A stretch of DNA of 64,000 nt from Eutreptiella sp. 'Long Island Sound 2002'. Taxonomy: Eukaryota > Euglenozoa > Euglenophyceae > Eutreptiales > Eutreptiaceae. A model generated the notes under the pieces. It was not told where the DNA came from. It did not search any database and was given only the letters and a program-made list of their open reading frames with translations. The stretch covers positions 37,690,974-37,754,973 of the forward strand of contig OZ038390.1 in NCBI GenBank assembly GCA_964036045.1, written 5' to 3'. Position numbers and translations under genes: made by a program. Below, piece by piece: positions 24,301 to 31,582 of this stretch (positions within the stretch are counted from its first letter, which is position 1; every line of letters begins with the position of its first letter).

Positions 24301-24629
24301 CTGAAGACCATGTAACCGCCCATGAAAGCACTACCCAGAAGCCCCGCCTGTCCGCCTGTGAGCTCTTGTCCTGAACCCCCTGCGATTTGCGTGTCATTTT
24401 TGATATGAGGTACCGTCACGGAGATGGCGCCGCGGTCATAATAGATCATGGCGTTGACGGTTAGCATGAACAGTAGAATCAACGCCGGGTTCCAGAATCG
24501 GGAGTCCGCGAAAGGGTCGGCAGGACTGCCGTCATCGCTCTCATTCCGGAGCAGCGCGATTTGCTCCCCGTCCTCGAGCGAATCGCAAACGGGCGGCATG
24601 AAGACGTCGGTGCTGGTGGCCTCTGTCAT
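74..24629 (-). CDS. Spinster-like major facilitator superfamily transporter, 4 exons (gene-level entry)
   Basis: Exons in transcript order are 24,629-24,258, 7,765-7,403, 4,991-4,542 and 352-74. Every donor is GT and every acceptor AG, and every junction is phase 0, giving 487 residues, the usual Spinster size. The N-terminus is acidic. The first membrane segment is followed by YYDRGAISVTVPHI, matching the Spinster Y-x-D-R signature. Exon 2 carries SRVMVGIGEASFTGLAPS and AAIPVGQALGIATGG, the most conserved Spinster core. Exon 3 has GGFINDWVGGGTKGA, the motif-A-like loop of the second half. Exon 4 has IHLLGDTPSPYIVGQVSDWL before the last membrane helix. Family knowledge suggests a proton-coupled lysolipid, sphingolipid or sugar exporter in an endolysosomal or other internal membrane; the substrate cannot be read here. 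The start at 24,629 is the first ATG before the conserved part. An acceptor-like CCCCCGCAG at about 24,692 means an upstream exon is possible. Confidence 0.88.
353..2639. other. Intron 3 of the transporter, distal part, no gene recognised
   Basis: GC-rich DNA with long G tracts near 568, 790, 1,562 and 1,965. Reading frames are open on both strands but are proline-, arginine- and glycine-rich and composition-driven. A stretch at about 2,200-2,340 reads on the plus strand as two acidic serine clusters (GGSSSSEEEP and GGSSSDEP) that look like an internal duplication; I cannot assign it. Confidence 0.5.
2640..4130 (-). mobile_element. 5'-truncated non-LTR (L1-like) retrotransposon remnant, C-terminal part of the reverse-transcriptase ORF
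   Basis: A single minus-strand frame runs from about 4,130 to 2,640. It contains the zinc-binding tail typical of plant and algal L1-type ORF2 proteins (CSHCGAPAETDEHMLWAC, a C-x2-C-x7-H-x4-C pattern) after a region rich in Leu, Arg and Trp. The frame is broken by TAG at about 4,007, TAG at 3,537 and TGA at 2,964, each explained by one C:G to T:A transition, while homologous-looking sequence continues past each stop. No 5' end, endonuclease domain or polymerase motif is present. It lies in intron 3 in the same orientation as the host gene. It is a dead fragment. Confidence 0.72.
4131..4541. other. Intron 3 proximal part with a GTGCCGAAGGCAC hairpin
   Basis: No gene seen. A perfect short palindrome at 4,162-4,174 is followed by CGAAGCAAAATTTTGGC. 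Related copies occur elsewhere in the window. Confidence 0.5.
4542..4991 (-). CDS. Spinster-like transporter exon 3
   Basis: This exon is 150 codons, phase 0 (acceptor CACAACAG|GTCAAC, donor ACACAG|GTATGG). It starts with the charged central loop (KSADQELIDHPEGPEHPKPY) and continues through four membrane helices of the second six-helix bundle, including the INDWVGGGTKGA loop. Confidence 0.9.
4992..7402. other. Intron 2 of the transporter
   Basis: About 2.4 kb between exons 3 and 2. It contains the diverged duplication at 5,222-6,220 and G tracts near 5,077, 6,405 and 6,505. No conserved coding frame was found. Confidence 0.6.
5222..6220. repeat. Diverged tandem duplication (two units of about 0.45 kb)
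   Basis: Matching landmarks occur in the same order in both halves: GTGCAGTCAGCC at 5,356 and 5,813, CTACCCGCACC at 5,382 and 5,839, CACAGCAGCGAGGCC at 5,438 and 5,898, and GTGAGG with ACCAGGGG at about 5,590-5,625 and 6,172-6,215. Inside each half are smaller CTGCAGCAGT-type repeats. Confidence 0.7.
7403..7765 (-). CDS. Spinster-like transporter exon 2
   Basis: This exon is 121 codons, phase 0 at both ends (acceptor GCCCTGCAG|GTG, donor CAAACAG|GTCTGG). It holds the G-E-A-S and A-I-P-V-G core motifs of Spinster proteins and the GWRLVFFLEA helix. The reading frame stays open for a short way into intron 2. Confidence 0.9.
7904..8265. repeat. CCGCA/CCACA pentamer array 1
   Basis: About 70 tandem pentamers. 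The CCACA form is concentrated at both ends and CCGCA in the middle, with occasional AACCGC hexamer variants. Long open frames across it follow from the repeat alone. Confidence 0.95.
8266..8720. repeat. Duplicated flank A, copy 1
   Basis: Starts CTGAGTACTCCCCAGCTCTA directly after the pentamers. It matches 17,667-18,060 at high identity through GGGCCCGGGCAC, GTGTACTAACAGTGTCGGGTG and the CACACACCCCCATGCAGCTC landmark, with one extra segment of about 60 bp. Confidence 0.85.
8721..9407. other. GC-rich intron sequence, nothing recognised
   Basis: Open frames are composition-driven. No motif could be supported. Confidence 0.4.
9408..9616. ncRNA. Cluster of five perfect stem-loops, possible structured RNA
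   Basis: Five consecutive inverted repeats with no mismatch: 9,408-9,418 with 9,463-9,473 (11 bp, enclosing smaller pairings), 9,477-9,484 with 9,492-9,499 (8 bp, 7-nt loop), 9,503-9,514 with 9,539-9,550 (12 bp), 9,567-9,572 with 9,578-9,583 (6 bp, 5-nt loop) and 9,598-9,603 with 9,611-9,616 (6 bp). Loop three contains TTCGGGAGTTAAGCCCC, which resembles part of 5S rRNA, but the rest does not fit 5S. Either strand could fold. It lies immediately before the 94-bp satellite. Confidence 0.4.
9647..10873. repeat. 94-bp satellite array, about 13 units
   Basis: Units start GGAGACTCCGAACACCCCCT at 9,647, 9,741 and every 94 bp to 10,681, then a diverged last unit. Each carries CCGGGCCGGTGCGCCCGGTT, which is itself partly palindromic. 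Units 1 and 12-13 are the most diverged, the usual pattern at array edges. Confidence 0.95.
10874..11563. repeat. 47-bp satellite array, block 1
   Basis: About 15 units of a 47-bp repeat anchored by GCATTGCAGGAGTT followed by CACTGCCCACTGCCCCCAGG and CAGTGAGGCAGT. Each unit can fold on itself: ACTGCCCACTGCC pairs with GGCAGTGAGGCAGT apart from one bulged A. Confidence 0.95.
11564..11888. repeat. 94-bp satellite units embedded in the 47-bp array
   Basis: Three and a half diverged 94-bp units (GGTGCGCCCGGTT at 11,573, 11,668 and 11,762). The sequence entering the next 47-bp block (CTCCGACCACCCATTGCAGG) is the same as at 10,860-10,880, so this boundary was copied together with its satellite. 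Confidence 0.9.
11889..17103. repeat. 47-bp satellite array, block 2 (about 111 units) with a 1,335-bp higher-order repeat
   Basis: Continuous 46-48-bp units. Rare variant landmarks recur exactly 1,335 bp apart: GTTGGAG at 13,949 and 15,284, GGAGTTCTACTG near 14,188 and 15,523, and GCACTACGTT at 14,551 and 15,886. On the minus strand the repeat has almost no stop codons in any frame, so frames of over 1,500 codons arise. Because 47 is not a multiple of 3, these frames cycle through three readings and I do not regard them as genes. Confidence 0.95.
17104..17299 (+). pseudogene. Orphan coding-like fragment in intron 1
   Basis: Directly after the last 47-bp unit a plus-strand frame reads about 63 residues to a TAA stop. 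It is helical and charged (FLRHVVEESIRIWYAHAKAR, then WALQELRLHQQAEREGVQRE). Composition and hydrophobic spacing look like real protein, unlike the satellites around it. It has no start codon of its own, is antisense to the transporter, and I do not recognise the family. It may be the 3' tail of a mobile-element ORF. Confidence 0.35.
17340..17470. repeat. Duplicated flank B, copy 1
   Basis: Contains CCCAGCCCGTTTACCTTTAC, GGGTAGACATCCCGGCC and AGCGCCTTCGGCAC. It is nearly identical to 24,060-24,182, next to the transporter's first exon. Confidence 0.88.
17471..17666. repeat. CCGCA/CCACA pentamer array 2
   Basis: About 39 pentamers, with CACCCG hexamers at the left, a CCGCA core, CCACT/CCACA interspersions and CCACA at the right end. 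The order of variants mirrors array 1. Confidence 0.95.
17667..18060. repeat. Duplicated flank A, copy 2
   Basis: Counterpart of 8,266-8,720, starting CTGAGTACTCCCCAGCTCTA. Together with 17,340-17,666 it forms the only complete B-pentamer-A composite in the window. Confidence 0.85.
18212..21916 (-). CDS. Candidate DGVL tetrapeptide-repeat coding region (broken), in transporter intron 1
   Basis: The minus strand of the 12-bp array reads D-G-V-X, with X mostly Leu and otherwise Arg, His, Pro, Val, Ile or Phe. It runs for about 1,230 codons, with one in-frame TAG (20,870-20,872) and one frame change near 18,765-18,775. Most unit-to-unit differences are silent in this frame (GAT/GAC, GGC/GGT, GTG/GTA, CTT/CTC). 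The same differences change residues in the plus-strand readings (His/Tyr, Ala/Thr, Lys/Glu). It is on the transporter's own sense strand. No ATG, signal peptide or flanking domain was found, so it may be an old exon, a decayed gene or a misleading satellite. Confidence 0.3.
18245..21936. repeat. 12-bp tandem array, about 307 units (consensus CACGCCATCAAG)
   Basis: The unit length is divisible by 3, so all frames stay open. The commonest substitutions are CAC/TAC, GCC/ACC, ATC/GTC and AAG/GAG, that is positions 1, 4, 7 and 10. These are third codon positions when the minus strand is read as GTG CTT GAT GGC. Confidence 0.97.
21866..22378. repeat. Duplicated block C, copy 1
   Basis: Carries the last 12-bp units, four GGATGCCCTGCC-type 20-bp repeats, CCTTCCTCCCTCCGCCCATC, and a CACAGCACA tract. 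It is nearly identical to 22,730-23,241. Confidence 0.92.
22390..22728. repeat. 94-bp satellite, about 3.5 units between the two C blocks
   Basis: Units GGAGACTCCGAACACCCC at 22,399, 22,493 and 22,587, then a diverged unit that runs straight into duplicated block C with no linker. Confidence 0.92.
22730..23241. repeat. Duplicated block C, copy 2
   Basis: Starts inside the 12-bp array sequence (GACGCCATCATGCACGCCCT) and ends CCCCTCCAGCCCTGAA, like copy 1. The short piece of 12-bp array travelled with the block. Confidence 0.92.
23285..23435. repeat. Diverged 94-bp satellite units
   Basis: One and a half units with CCGACCACCCCCTGGGC and GGCCGGTGTGCCCGG. They pass into the 47-bp array at CCATGCTGGTG. 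Confidence 0.8.
23436..23968. repeat. 47-bp satellite array, block 3 (about 11 units)
   Basis: Same unit and internal palindrome as blocks 1 and 2. It ends abruptly at GGAGTTGCACGCAGGCTG. Confidence 0.93.
24060..24254. repeat. Duplicated flank B copy 2 and pentamer array 3, touching the splice donor
   Basis: Flank B (24,060-24,182) matches 17,340-17,470. About 14 pentamers follow (CCACA then CCGCA/CGGCA) and end 1-2 bases before the GT donor of transporter exon 1. Confidence 0.9.
24258..24629 (-). CDS. Spinster-like transporter exon 1
   Basis: This exon codes for 124 residues: an acidic, serine-rich cytosolic N-terminus, then TM1 with LLFMLTVNAMIYYDRG and TM2 with GGYMVFSPVFAVLANYIPPSQ. The donor is CAG|GTCCTG. 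It lies a few bases from a CCGCA-type pentamer array that begins the intron, so the splice site sits on the very edge of a repeat. Confidence 0.87.
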
Positions 24630-27334
24630 GCACAAGAGCTCAGACTCCGAGCCCTCGTCGTGTGAGCAGTCCGACAGGCGGGCAACCAGCGCTGCGGGGG
24701 GACGATCGCGTCGGCGGAACGCCACAAGGCCTACAACACTCTGCCCAGTACAAGGGAACAGCCAGCACAGAGGCGCATGTAGGGACCTGACCTTCGCTCG
24801 TCTAGTAAGAGGCGCTTGAGTGGAGGATCTGAAGCAGTTCCGATCAGTACGGACTACGAGGTCCAATACAGCTGCAGCAAGCGGCTGGTCTTGTTCAACC
24901 TCAGCCGCTGAACAACTCCATCCGTGAACAACAGGGGTTTCCTACCTTCTCAGTGCCCCGGTGACATGATTGGGAACCGGTTGCTGGGGCACGCTTAGCA
25001 CAGGTATCACCTGAGAGCATCTCAGATGCCCTTCTACATCCGTCCGTTGGCCAGATTTCATTGACCAAATAGAGCTGTAAGCACCATCATACCCTGATTC
25101 TGACGGCAGACTGCCCTGAGACACCCCCCTATATGGCAACATCAAACTCACTGCTCATTGCTTAAGCCCACATCCACCATATGTCTCACATATCATTTTC
25201 TCGTTTCACCGTCAGCCGGCGTCGCCCCTTTTGCCACCCTTTTGCAAGTATTGTGCTTGATGCAACTTTTCATGGTTGAGCTGCTTCAGAAACCATTCAT
25301 TTTGTTAAAGCCCCACCACCGCCAATGCAAGCACCACCCACCCCTGTTTCAGTAATCACCATACGGGGCTTTACCGACAGGTCCCGCAGAATTAACGGAT
25401 CCAAACGAAGATGTACAAGCTGCAACATCTCAGATTTATTCCAGTCTCTTTACAGTGGACACCCTTTGCCCGCCCGAGTGCACCATGATGCGCCACGAGT
25501 GCCCCAAAACATCGTGGCATCCTCAAACCAAGCCGCGAATTAAATCCACGCAAAATGTGCGGAGGTGGGCCATGCAAAATTCTCCAAGAAATGCAGGGTA
25601 CAGTAATCTAGTACCATTTCCCAACACTTGGGGGACTGAAAGTACCCTCCATATTGACAGGCTTGCGTGCAACAGCTGACGTGTGTCGTTCAAAACTGCT
25701 TCTGCAACTTCGGATCTTGACTTTCAGCTTGCCCCCATGTTTTTATTTCTATTCGTTCCACACAGATCAGAGTGTACAGCCTACCACAATTTGGATTTTT
25801 TTAATTACATCACAAGCCGAGAGGCATCTGCTCACAGTCAAACAGGGTGGGGCACACATTGGTGCCACCGTTTTCTGCAATCAGGTAATGGTTGGTTGCC
25901 CTTGGGTGAAGCTACCATGGTAAATTCAGATGCTACATGTGCCTGAGTGTTGGTTCTTGCCTCTTCAGAGGGCAAACGATTAAAGGGGGTTACATGACCC
26001 AATGAGGCAAGTGAGAATGGAGGTCTCTTGAAGCACCAAAACTTCCTGACCTGGCCGATAATAAGCTTCCCGACAACATTCCCGAGGAAAAATTGGGGAA
26101 AAGAAAACGGGGGGGGGGGGGGGAGGAATGTGGGGGAATGGGGGGTAATGGGCAAAAGTGGGGATAATTGGCGAAATGTCAATGTGAGGGGGGGGGGGGG
26201 GCTGCAATCAGTACAACTGGTCTTTGGCATCCATGTATTGTGTGGGTAGGTACCCGGGAAGCCTCTATCCATTCTACCATTGGTAGGGTCTCGTCTGATA
26301 GGGACTCTTTGTGGCCAGCCTTTGGCAGACAAGAAATGCAACAACACCATGACAACCCCTTGCAATACATTTGCTGCTCTAGTGCCAACAACATCTTTAT
26401 GGCACAATACCATTGTTGTGTAACAACACAGCCGCACGGTGGCTGTCGCATTGAATGTGTTGATGCCGTCATCCCACACCTGCTTAAGGGACGAAAAGCA
26501 ACGCTACACATCACATAAAGGGGTAGGACAGCAAGGGCGCGGCGTGCAACAGCATCAAATGTGGGGAATGTGGTTGACATTCCTTCCCACCAAAGAAGAA
26601 TCTTGAAATTTGGTGTCGAAGCGGTGGTTGGTTGTTCCCCCACCATGCCAGTTTGTTGCTGCCCGTACATATATTTATCTTGGAACCCAGACCCCAAGTG
26701 TCCCGTTTTTGGAAGTTTACAGGAGTATCCAGAAATGTGGGAAATGGGAGCAAATGGGGAAAATGAGAACCCCAAAGGATTTGGTGCATGCACAGTGGTC
26801 CAGGTGCATTGTGTGCGGTGTGCTGAGTGTGTGGTGGCACAGTGTGAAGTGCTTAAGTGTGCAGTGTGCACTGGGCACAGTGTATATCATTCAGTGTACA
26901 AAGTGCGCAGTTCGTAGTGTGCAAAGTGCCCGGTGTGCAGCGTACAATGTTCGCTTCCCCAACAGCTCGATCCCCATACTCCATCCTGGTTAGAGCAAGC
27001 CCACTCCCCACCCTACAAGCGTCGTTTGTGCAGCTGCAGCATCGCAAGCCACACCCTACACCCTAAGCCTTTGTTCAATGTATCACAATTCCAGTAATGC
27101 AAAAATAACAGGTCAGTGTGCAAGTTGTCATAGTAGAGGACCATCGAGAAAAGCGGTGGGAGGATTTTCAGTGTGGACTATTTGGCGGATTTAAATTTCG
27201 CAGAGGTCATTGAGATACGCACGGGAATTTGGAACTGTAATGGTGCAAGTGATGCAGTGAAAAGCTCGTGGCCCAAAGGCAATACAAACTTGGCCATCCC
27301 TCCACAAGAGAGTCCCATGTGTAGAACATTCCAA
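24630..27334. other. Upstream and intergenic region, no gene recognised
   Basis: It contains the transporter's 5' flank, G tracts at about 26,110 and 26,188, and the GTG-rich quasi-repeat at 26,800-26,950. A minus-strand frame around 26,220-26,480 (WDDGINTFNATATVRLCC) has a protein-like look but no start and no assignable family. Confidence 0.45.
26800..26950. repeat. Degenerate 10-bp GTGTGCAGTG-type quasi-repeat
   Basis: Successive GTGTGC, AGTGTG and GCACAGTGT words recur at roughly 10-bp spacing without an exact unit. The same style occurs at 55,640-56,430. Confidence 0.6.
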
Positions 27335-27562
27335 TCAGTACCCACTCGTTAAACCCAGAGAAATGCCAGGCTTCGGATTCCTTGGGACAAAACTGTCATC
27401 AACAATATCTTTGGTGAAGTAAAACTTGCCCTCAAACACATGGCCAAGGCCCCAAGCCCACACAATCTGCGATTCACTATCCTCCCCGGAATCTGAGCAC
27501 GATGATGAATCATCCGAGGAGCTTTGAGTCAGAATTTGGGGGAATAGCTTTTCTCCAGCCAT
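27335..27562 (-). CDS. Short acidic-serine ORF, unrecognised
   Basis: ATG at 27,562 and TGA stop give 75 residues. An acidic serine cluster (SSSDDSSSCSDSGEDSES) is followed by a hydrophobic, aromatic stretch (IVWAWGLGHVFEGKFYF). It could be the first exon of a gene or the N-terminus of a transposase-like ORF, but I see no continuation and do not assign a function. Confidence 0.3.
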   Translation of the reverse strand: MAGEKLFPQILTQSSSDDSSSCSDSGEDSESQIVWAWGLGHVFEGKFYFTKDIVDDSFVPRNPKPGISLGLTSGY

Positions 27563-28618
27563 GGCTGAAAATCACATCAAATCGAACAGCATTGCGTTGC
27601 ATTTGCTAGCAGAATGTTGGTATGAGCAGGAGGAACGACCACAAGCATCATCCAGCCCCCTTTTCCGTCTACAATCTGAAGACAACCGCATCACTTTACA
27701 TTTCTAACCACGAAAACCGCGGTCAGAAAAAAACAGGAAAACAATGCTCAAACAGGGTTGCCGTGCTTGGAAAAGCCCGTGCTTGCACAAGAGGGGGGGG
27801 GGGGGGGGTTAATCATGTGTCAAAATTTTTTGCACACTGGCCATTAGGCATGTTCAACTGTGAACTCTGGTCAATCAGGTTGTTGACTAACCTGTTGTAA
27901 AAGAACTTGACGTTCTTGAGGAACTCTTCCCAAAGCAGCCACAACAGATATCAGTTCCAAACGCAATCAACGGCAGTTGCACGCAAAATCAATAGCGGCC
28001 GGCAAGTGTGGCCATGGACAGCAACCTGCTGGCATTTCAGAGAGGATAAAAAAAAAGGCACTTTGCACACGGAGGGGTTCAACGTTTGCCAAGAAAAATG
28101 CAACACCACAGCCGACTTTTCCATCCCGCAGTGACTAATACTTAGGACATACGAAATCTCGAAAAAGCATCAAACGCTATCAAAATGCATTGAACTCCAA
28201 TGAAATCCACTGCACTGCGTCATACTGTACGACTGTATTGACCTGGACTATGCAGTACTGTGCTTCACAGGCCTTTCCAATCAGGCGGGAAAGAAGGATT
28301 TAGCAGAAACCACTCACTCTTGTCGGTGTCCTCAAGGCCCGTCCATCCCAGTCCCCCAACACCCGCCCGCCCGCCCTCCCAAGCAGGTTTAGAACTGGAA
28401 GTGATTCGTGCTGACCAAGAGATAAAATGCTCCGCCCTGCACTAGCAGCCCTAAAATTCGCTTGCCAGTCCAGCAGTGCACCGCACTCCGCTTCTGCCCC
28501 ACAATCCCCTGCGCTACTGCGCCATGCATTGCTCTGCACTCCTCCACCTTTGCCCTGCAGCCATAGCCTTGCCCCGCACTACTGTTGCCATGTAGCCCAT
28601 GGGAACATGACAGCAACA
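27563..28618. other. Intergenic, nothing recognised
   Basis: AT-richer sequence with one G tract (about 27,792). The polyadenylation region of the AAGAB-like copy D should lie just left of 28,619. Confidence 0.4.
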
Positions 28619-28824
28619 TCAATCATCATCGTCACACATCTGGAACATCTGCATGCACAGCGCTTCGGCCCTCTGTCGTCGCGTTTCTTCAGGCAGATTG
28701 CCCCCATTCATCCGCATTTGCAAAATTTGGTCATAGATCTGGTCAAAGCTCTCCATCTCCTTCTCAAAAGATGCGTCGTCCATATCCCTTGTGTCGTTGC
28801 CGTTGGAGGACTGCTCCGTAGTCG
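28619..28824 (-). CDS. AAGAB-like copy D terminal exon 5
   Basis: Acceptor CGCCGTCAG|CG in phase 1, following a pyrimidine-rich tract, and a TGA stop. It encodes the family's C-terminal helical region (FEKEMESFDQIYDQILQM, then LPEETRRQRAEALCMQM) and ends in four Asp. In AAGAB this part is needed for self-association and adaptin handling, by family knowledge. Confidence 0.82.
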
Positions 28825-31550
28825 CTGACGGCGTGTGGGATGGGGGTCAGTGTGGGGGAGGGGGGGAGGGGGGGATCCCACATGAGGAGGGTAGTTAGAT
28901 CAAGCGCAGGTGCAGGCGCCATATACCTCCTTTGGGGGGGTATTTGCATAGCATACCTCAATGCATGATATTGGATGTTTCACCCCCTGTAAAATCATCA
29001 TTTTGGGAGACAAAATGATCCCCCACTGAATTTTTCAAATTCTATTGCCTTCGGCAGTGCACCTCGAAGAGAGGCTGACAGTCAGCCAATCAGTCAGTTA
29101 GACAGGCCAGCAGTCAGTCAGACAGAAACACACACTTTGGGTTTTTTGCCAGTGGCAGACACGGGTCCAAACAGTCGGGGGAACAACTGGTCTCAGGGCT
29201 GGCAGTGGCCGAATGGCAATGCAGGCAGCCGCTGACTTTTTAGTTGGTGGTTCGAACCCCGGTGCGGCCAATGCGGCAACGGCGCCGCAGCCGGCGTCCA
29301 TCCACCATGATTCGAACCGCCGACCTAAAAGTCTGCGGCCGGGTGCCTTACTGTTTGACTGTGTCTCCCATTGCTTGGAACCTTCTGAGCGAAAACTTTT
29401 GACTCCTCCCCCACCACACCCCCCCCCCCCCACCCACCCCTCAAAAAAGTGTTATCCAGTTTTAGGGGATAGAGGCCTCAGAATCAAAAAATACATTGGG
29501 GGATTGTCTTATTGGGCAAAATAATGATTTTACAAGGGGTTGGACATCAAATATCATGCCTTGCGGTATGCTACACGAATGACCCCAAACAGGGGGGCCA
29601 ATTTTCCTGACAGGAGCTTCTAACAACCACAATGATTCTTTCCGTTTTGTCCTTTCCTTTGCCTCCTTCTGCACTCTACACCATTATTGGCGAGCGCGGT
29701 CTGCCCTGCCTGTTACCCCTGATTGTGTTTCCCTTTCCCCCTGCCCAGTTTCCTCTGGGCTCTCCATGTTTGTCCTGTCCTTGGGGTAAAGGGCAGCAGG
29801 GGAGCATGTTGCTGTGGGAAGGGGGAAGGGGAGGGGGAGGGGGACGGAGAGGTCTAATTGCTCCCTGTCCCCTCCTTCCCCTTGAGGAGGAACATCCTGG
29901 CTCAAGGGGGCTCCTTGTTGGTGTTGTTGTACTTGGTGCTGGTGGTTTTGGCCACTTGCTTGGGCTGGCCCACATATCCCAGTCTGTCGCGTAGTTTCAT
30001 GCTGTTTGCTGGCTTGGTGGCCTTAATTGGCGCGGTGGTGGTAGACCATGCACTTAGCGCCCACCGTCCGACTAAGGGTTTGGGACCGGGGCTACTTCCC
30101 CTTCATACACTTCCCCACAGTTGGGGTGAGGGGGGAGTACGCGGCCTTGCCCCCCTCCCCTGTCAAGGCTCTGTTGGTGCATCACCCAGGGCCTGCAGTG
30201 CCCGAGGTGTCTTTTCTAGGCTGCCTTGGGCTGTCCTAGGCTACCCTCTATTGTTGTTGTGTGGGTGTGTGTGTGGGGGGGGGGGGGCAAAACTTGGTTG
30301 GCATCTTGTGGCCACTGAGTGTCCCCCCAGATCTAGGTCCTAGAGAACTTTTTGCTTCCACATGGACCCCCTAGCCAATGGCGGGGGGTCCCAAGTTCTA
30401 CCTCTAGGTATCCAAGATGGACTCCCCTTTAGGGCCCCACCAGTGAGCACTGAGCTGTTTCAGCTCGGCATGGGTTGATTGAAAAATTACGAATTCTGGA
30501 TGACCTCTGACAACCCCTTGGGGCCAGGCTTGGGTGGTCATTGGTGACAACGAGAGTATACATAAACTCATGTGGAGCCATGTAAAAGCACCAATTAGGC
30601 CCTCCTAGGGGTGCCCACTGGGGCCTACAAGCGCCGTTTTGGGCCTATTGCACCTCAGTGGGCAATACCATCATTTGGTGACGGGTACACTAGCACCCAC
30701 AGGGACGCACGTAGTGGCTACTAGGCCAGTGCCCTCAACAATTAATGTCATGCAGAGTAAGACCACCGAGCGCAACTGGGCAAGGCATGTAGCGTGCCTC
30801 TGGAAATGCCCACACCCCCTCCATGGCCATTAATTCTTGTGTGCCATGCACACTCCGTTCCAACCCAGGGCAAGGCATGTGGTCTGAATAGTAGAGGTTT
30901 TAGGACCCCCCCCCCCCCAAATTCTTGCGAAAAAATATTCCACGTGCGGTTTTCAACATAACTTGACAGAAGTCACGACACAATTGGGGGTGTGAAAAGA
31001 GGAGGGAACCATCCCATCTGAGATCCTGACAGGGGGGGAGGGGGCCTTTTACAGGGGTGGGGTCAAATGCACTGAGGTGTAACCCCCCCCCCCCCTATGC
31101 AAGTTGGGGCTGCCCGTTACCAAATTGCAAATATGGGAATGGGACGGGGGCGGCGGTACAGGGTTCCACAGAGCCATCGCACAGACCTGCCTACACACTA
31201 CAAAATGATTGAAAGAGTCAGCGGTGGATCCGAATGGCAAAACAGTGAAGGGACACGGTCCCGTCAGGAGATGGATTTTACGTTGCGACGATTTGAGATG
31301 GGTGGCACCTCTGATCGTTGTTGAAGACCAAAGATTTCGTGACGAGCGGCAGTATTCAGCCCCCTATTCCTCGAATCATGGAGCTTTATTTCATGGAAAA
31401 CAAGGGTTGAAAACCAGACTTAGCAGTGAGGGACAAGATGTAGCACAGCACTCACACTCACACAGTACAGGTAGTGTAGCAAAGTAATGTGGTAAAGTAG
31501 CATGACATGAGCGTTTTGTTTGCAAAACATGTAAACATGCACGCGCAGGC

Positions 31551-31582
<32 letters not shown>

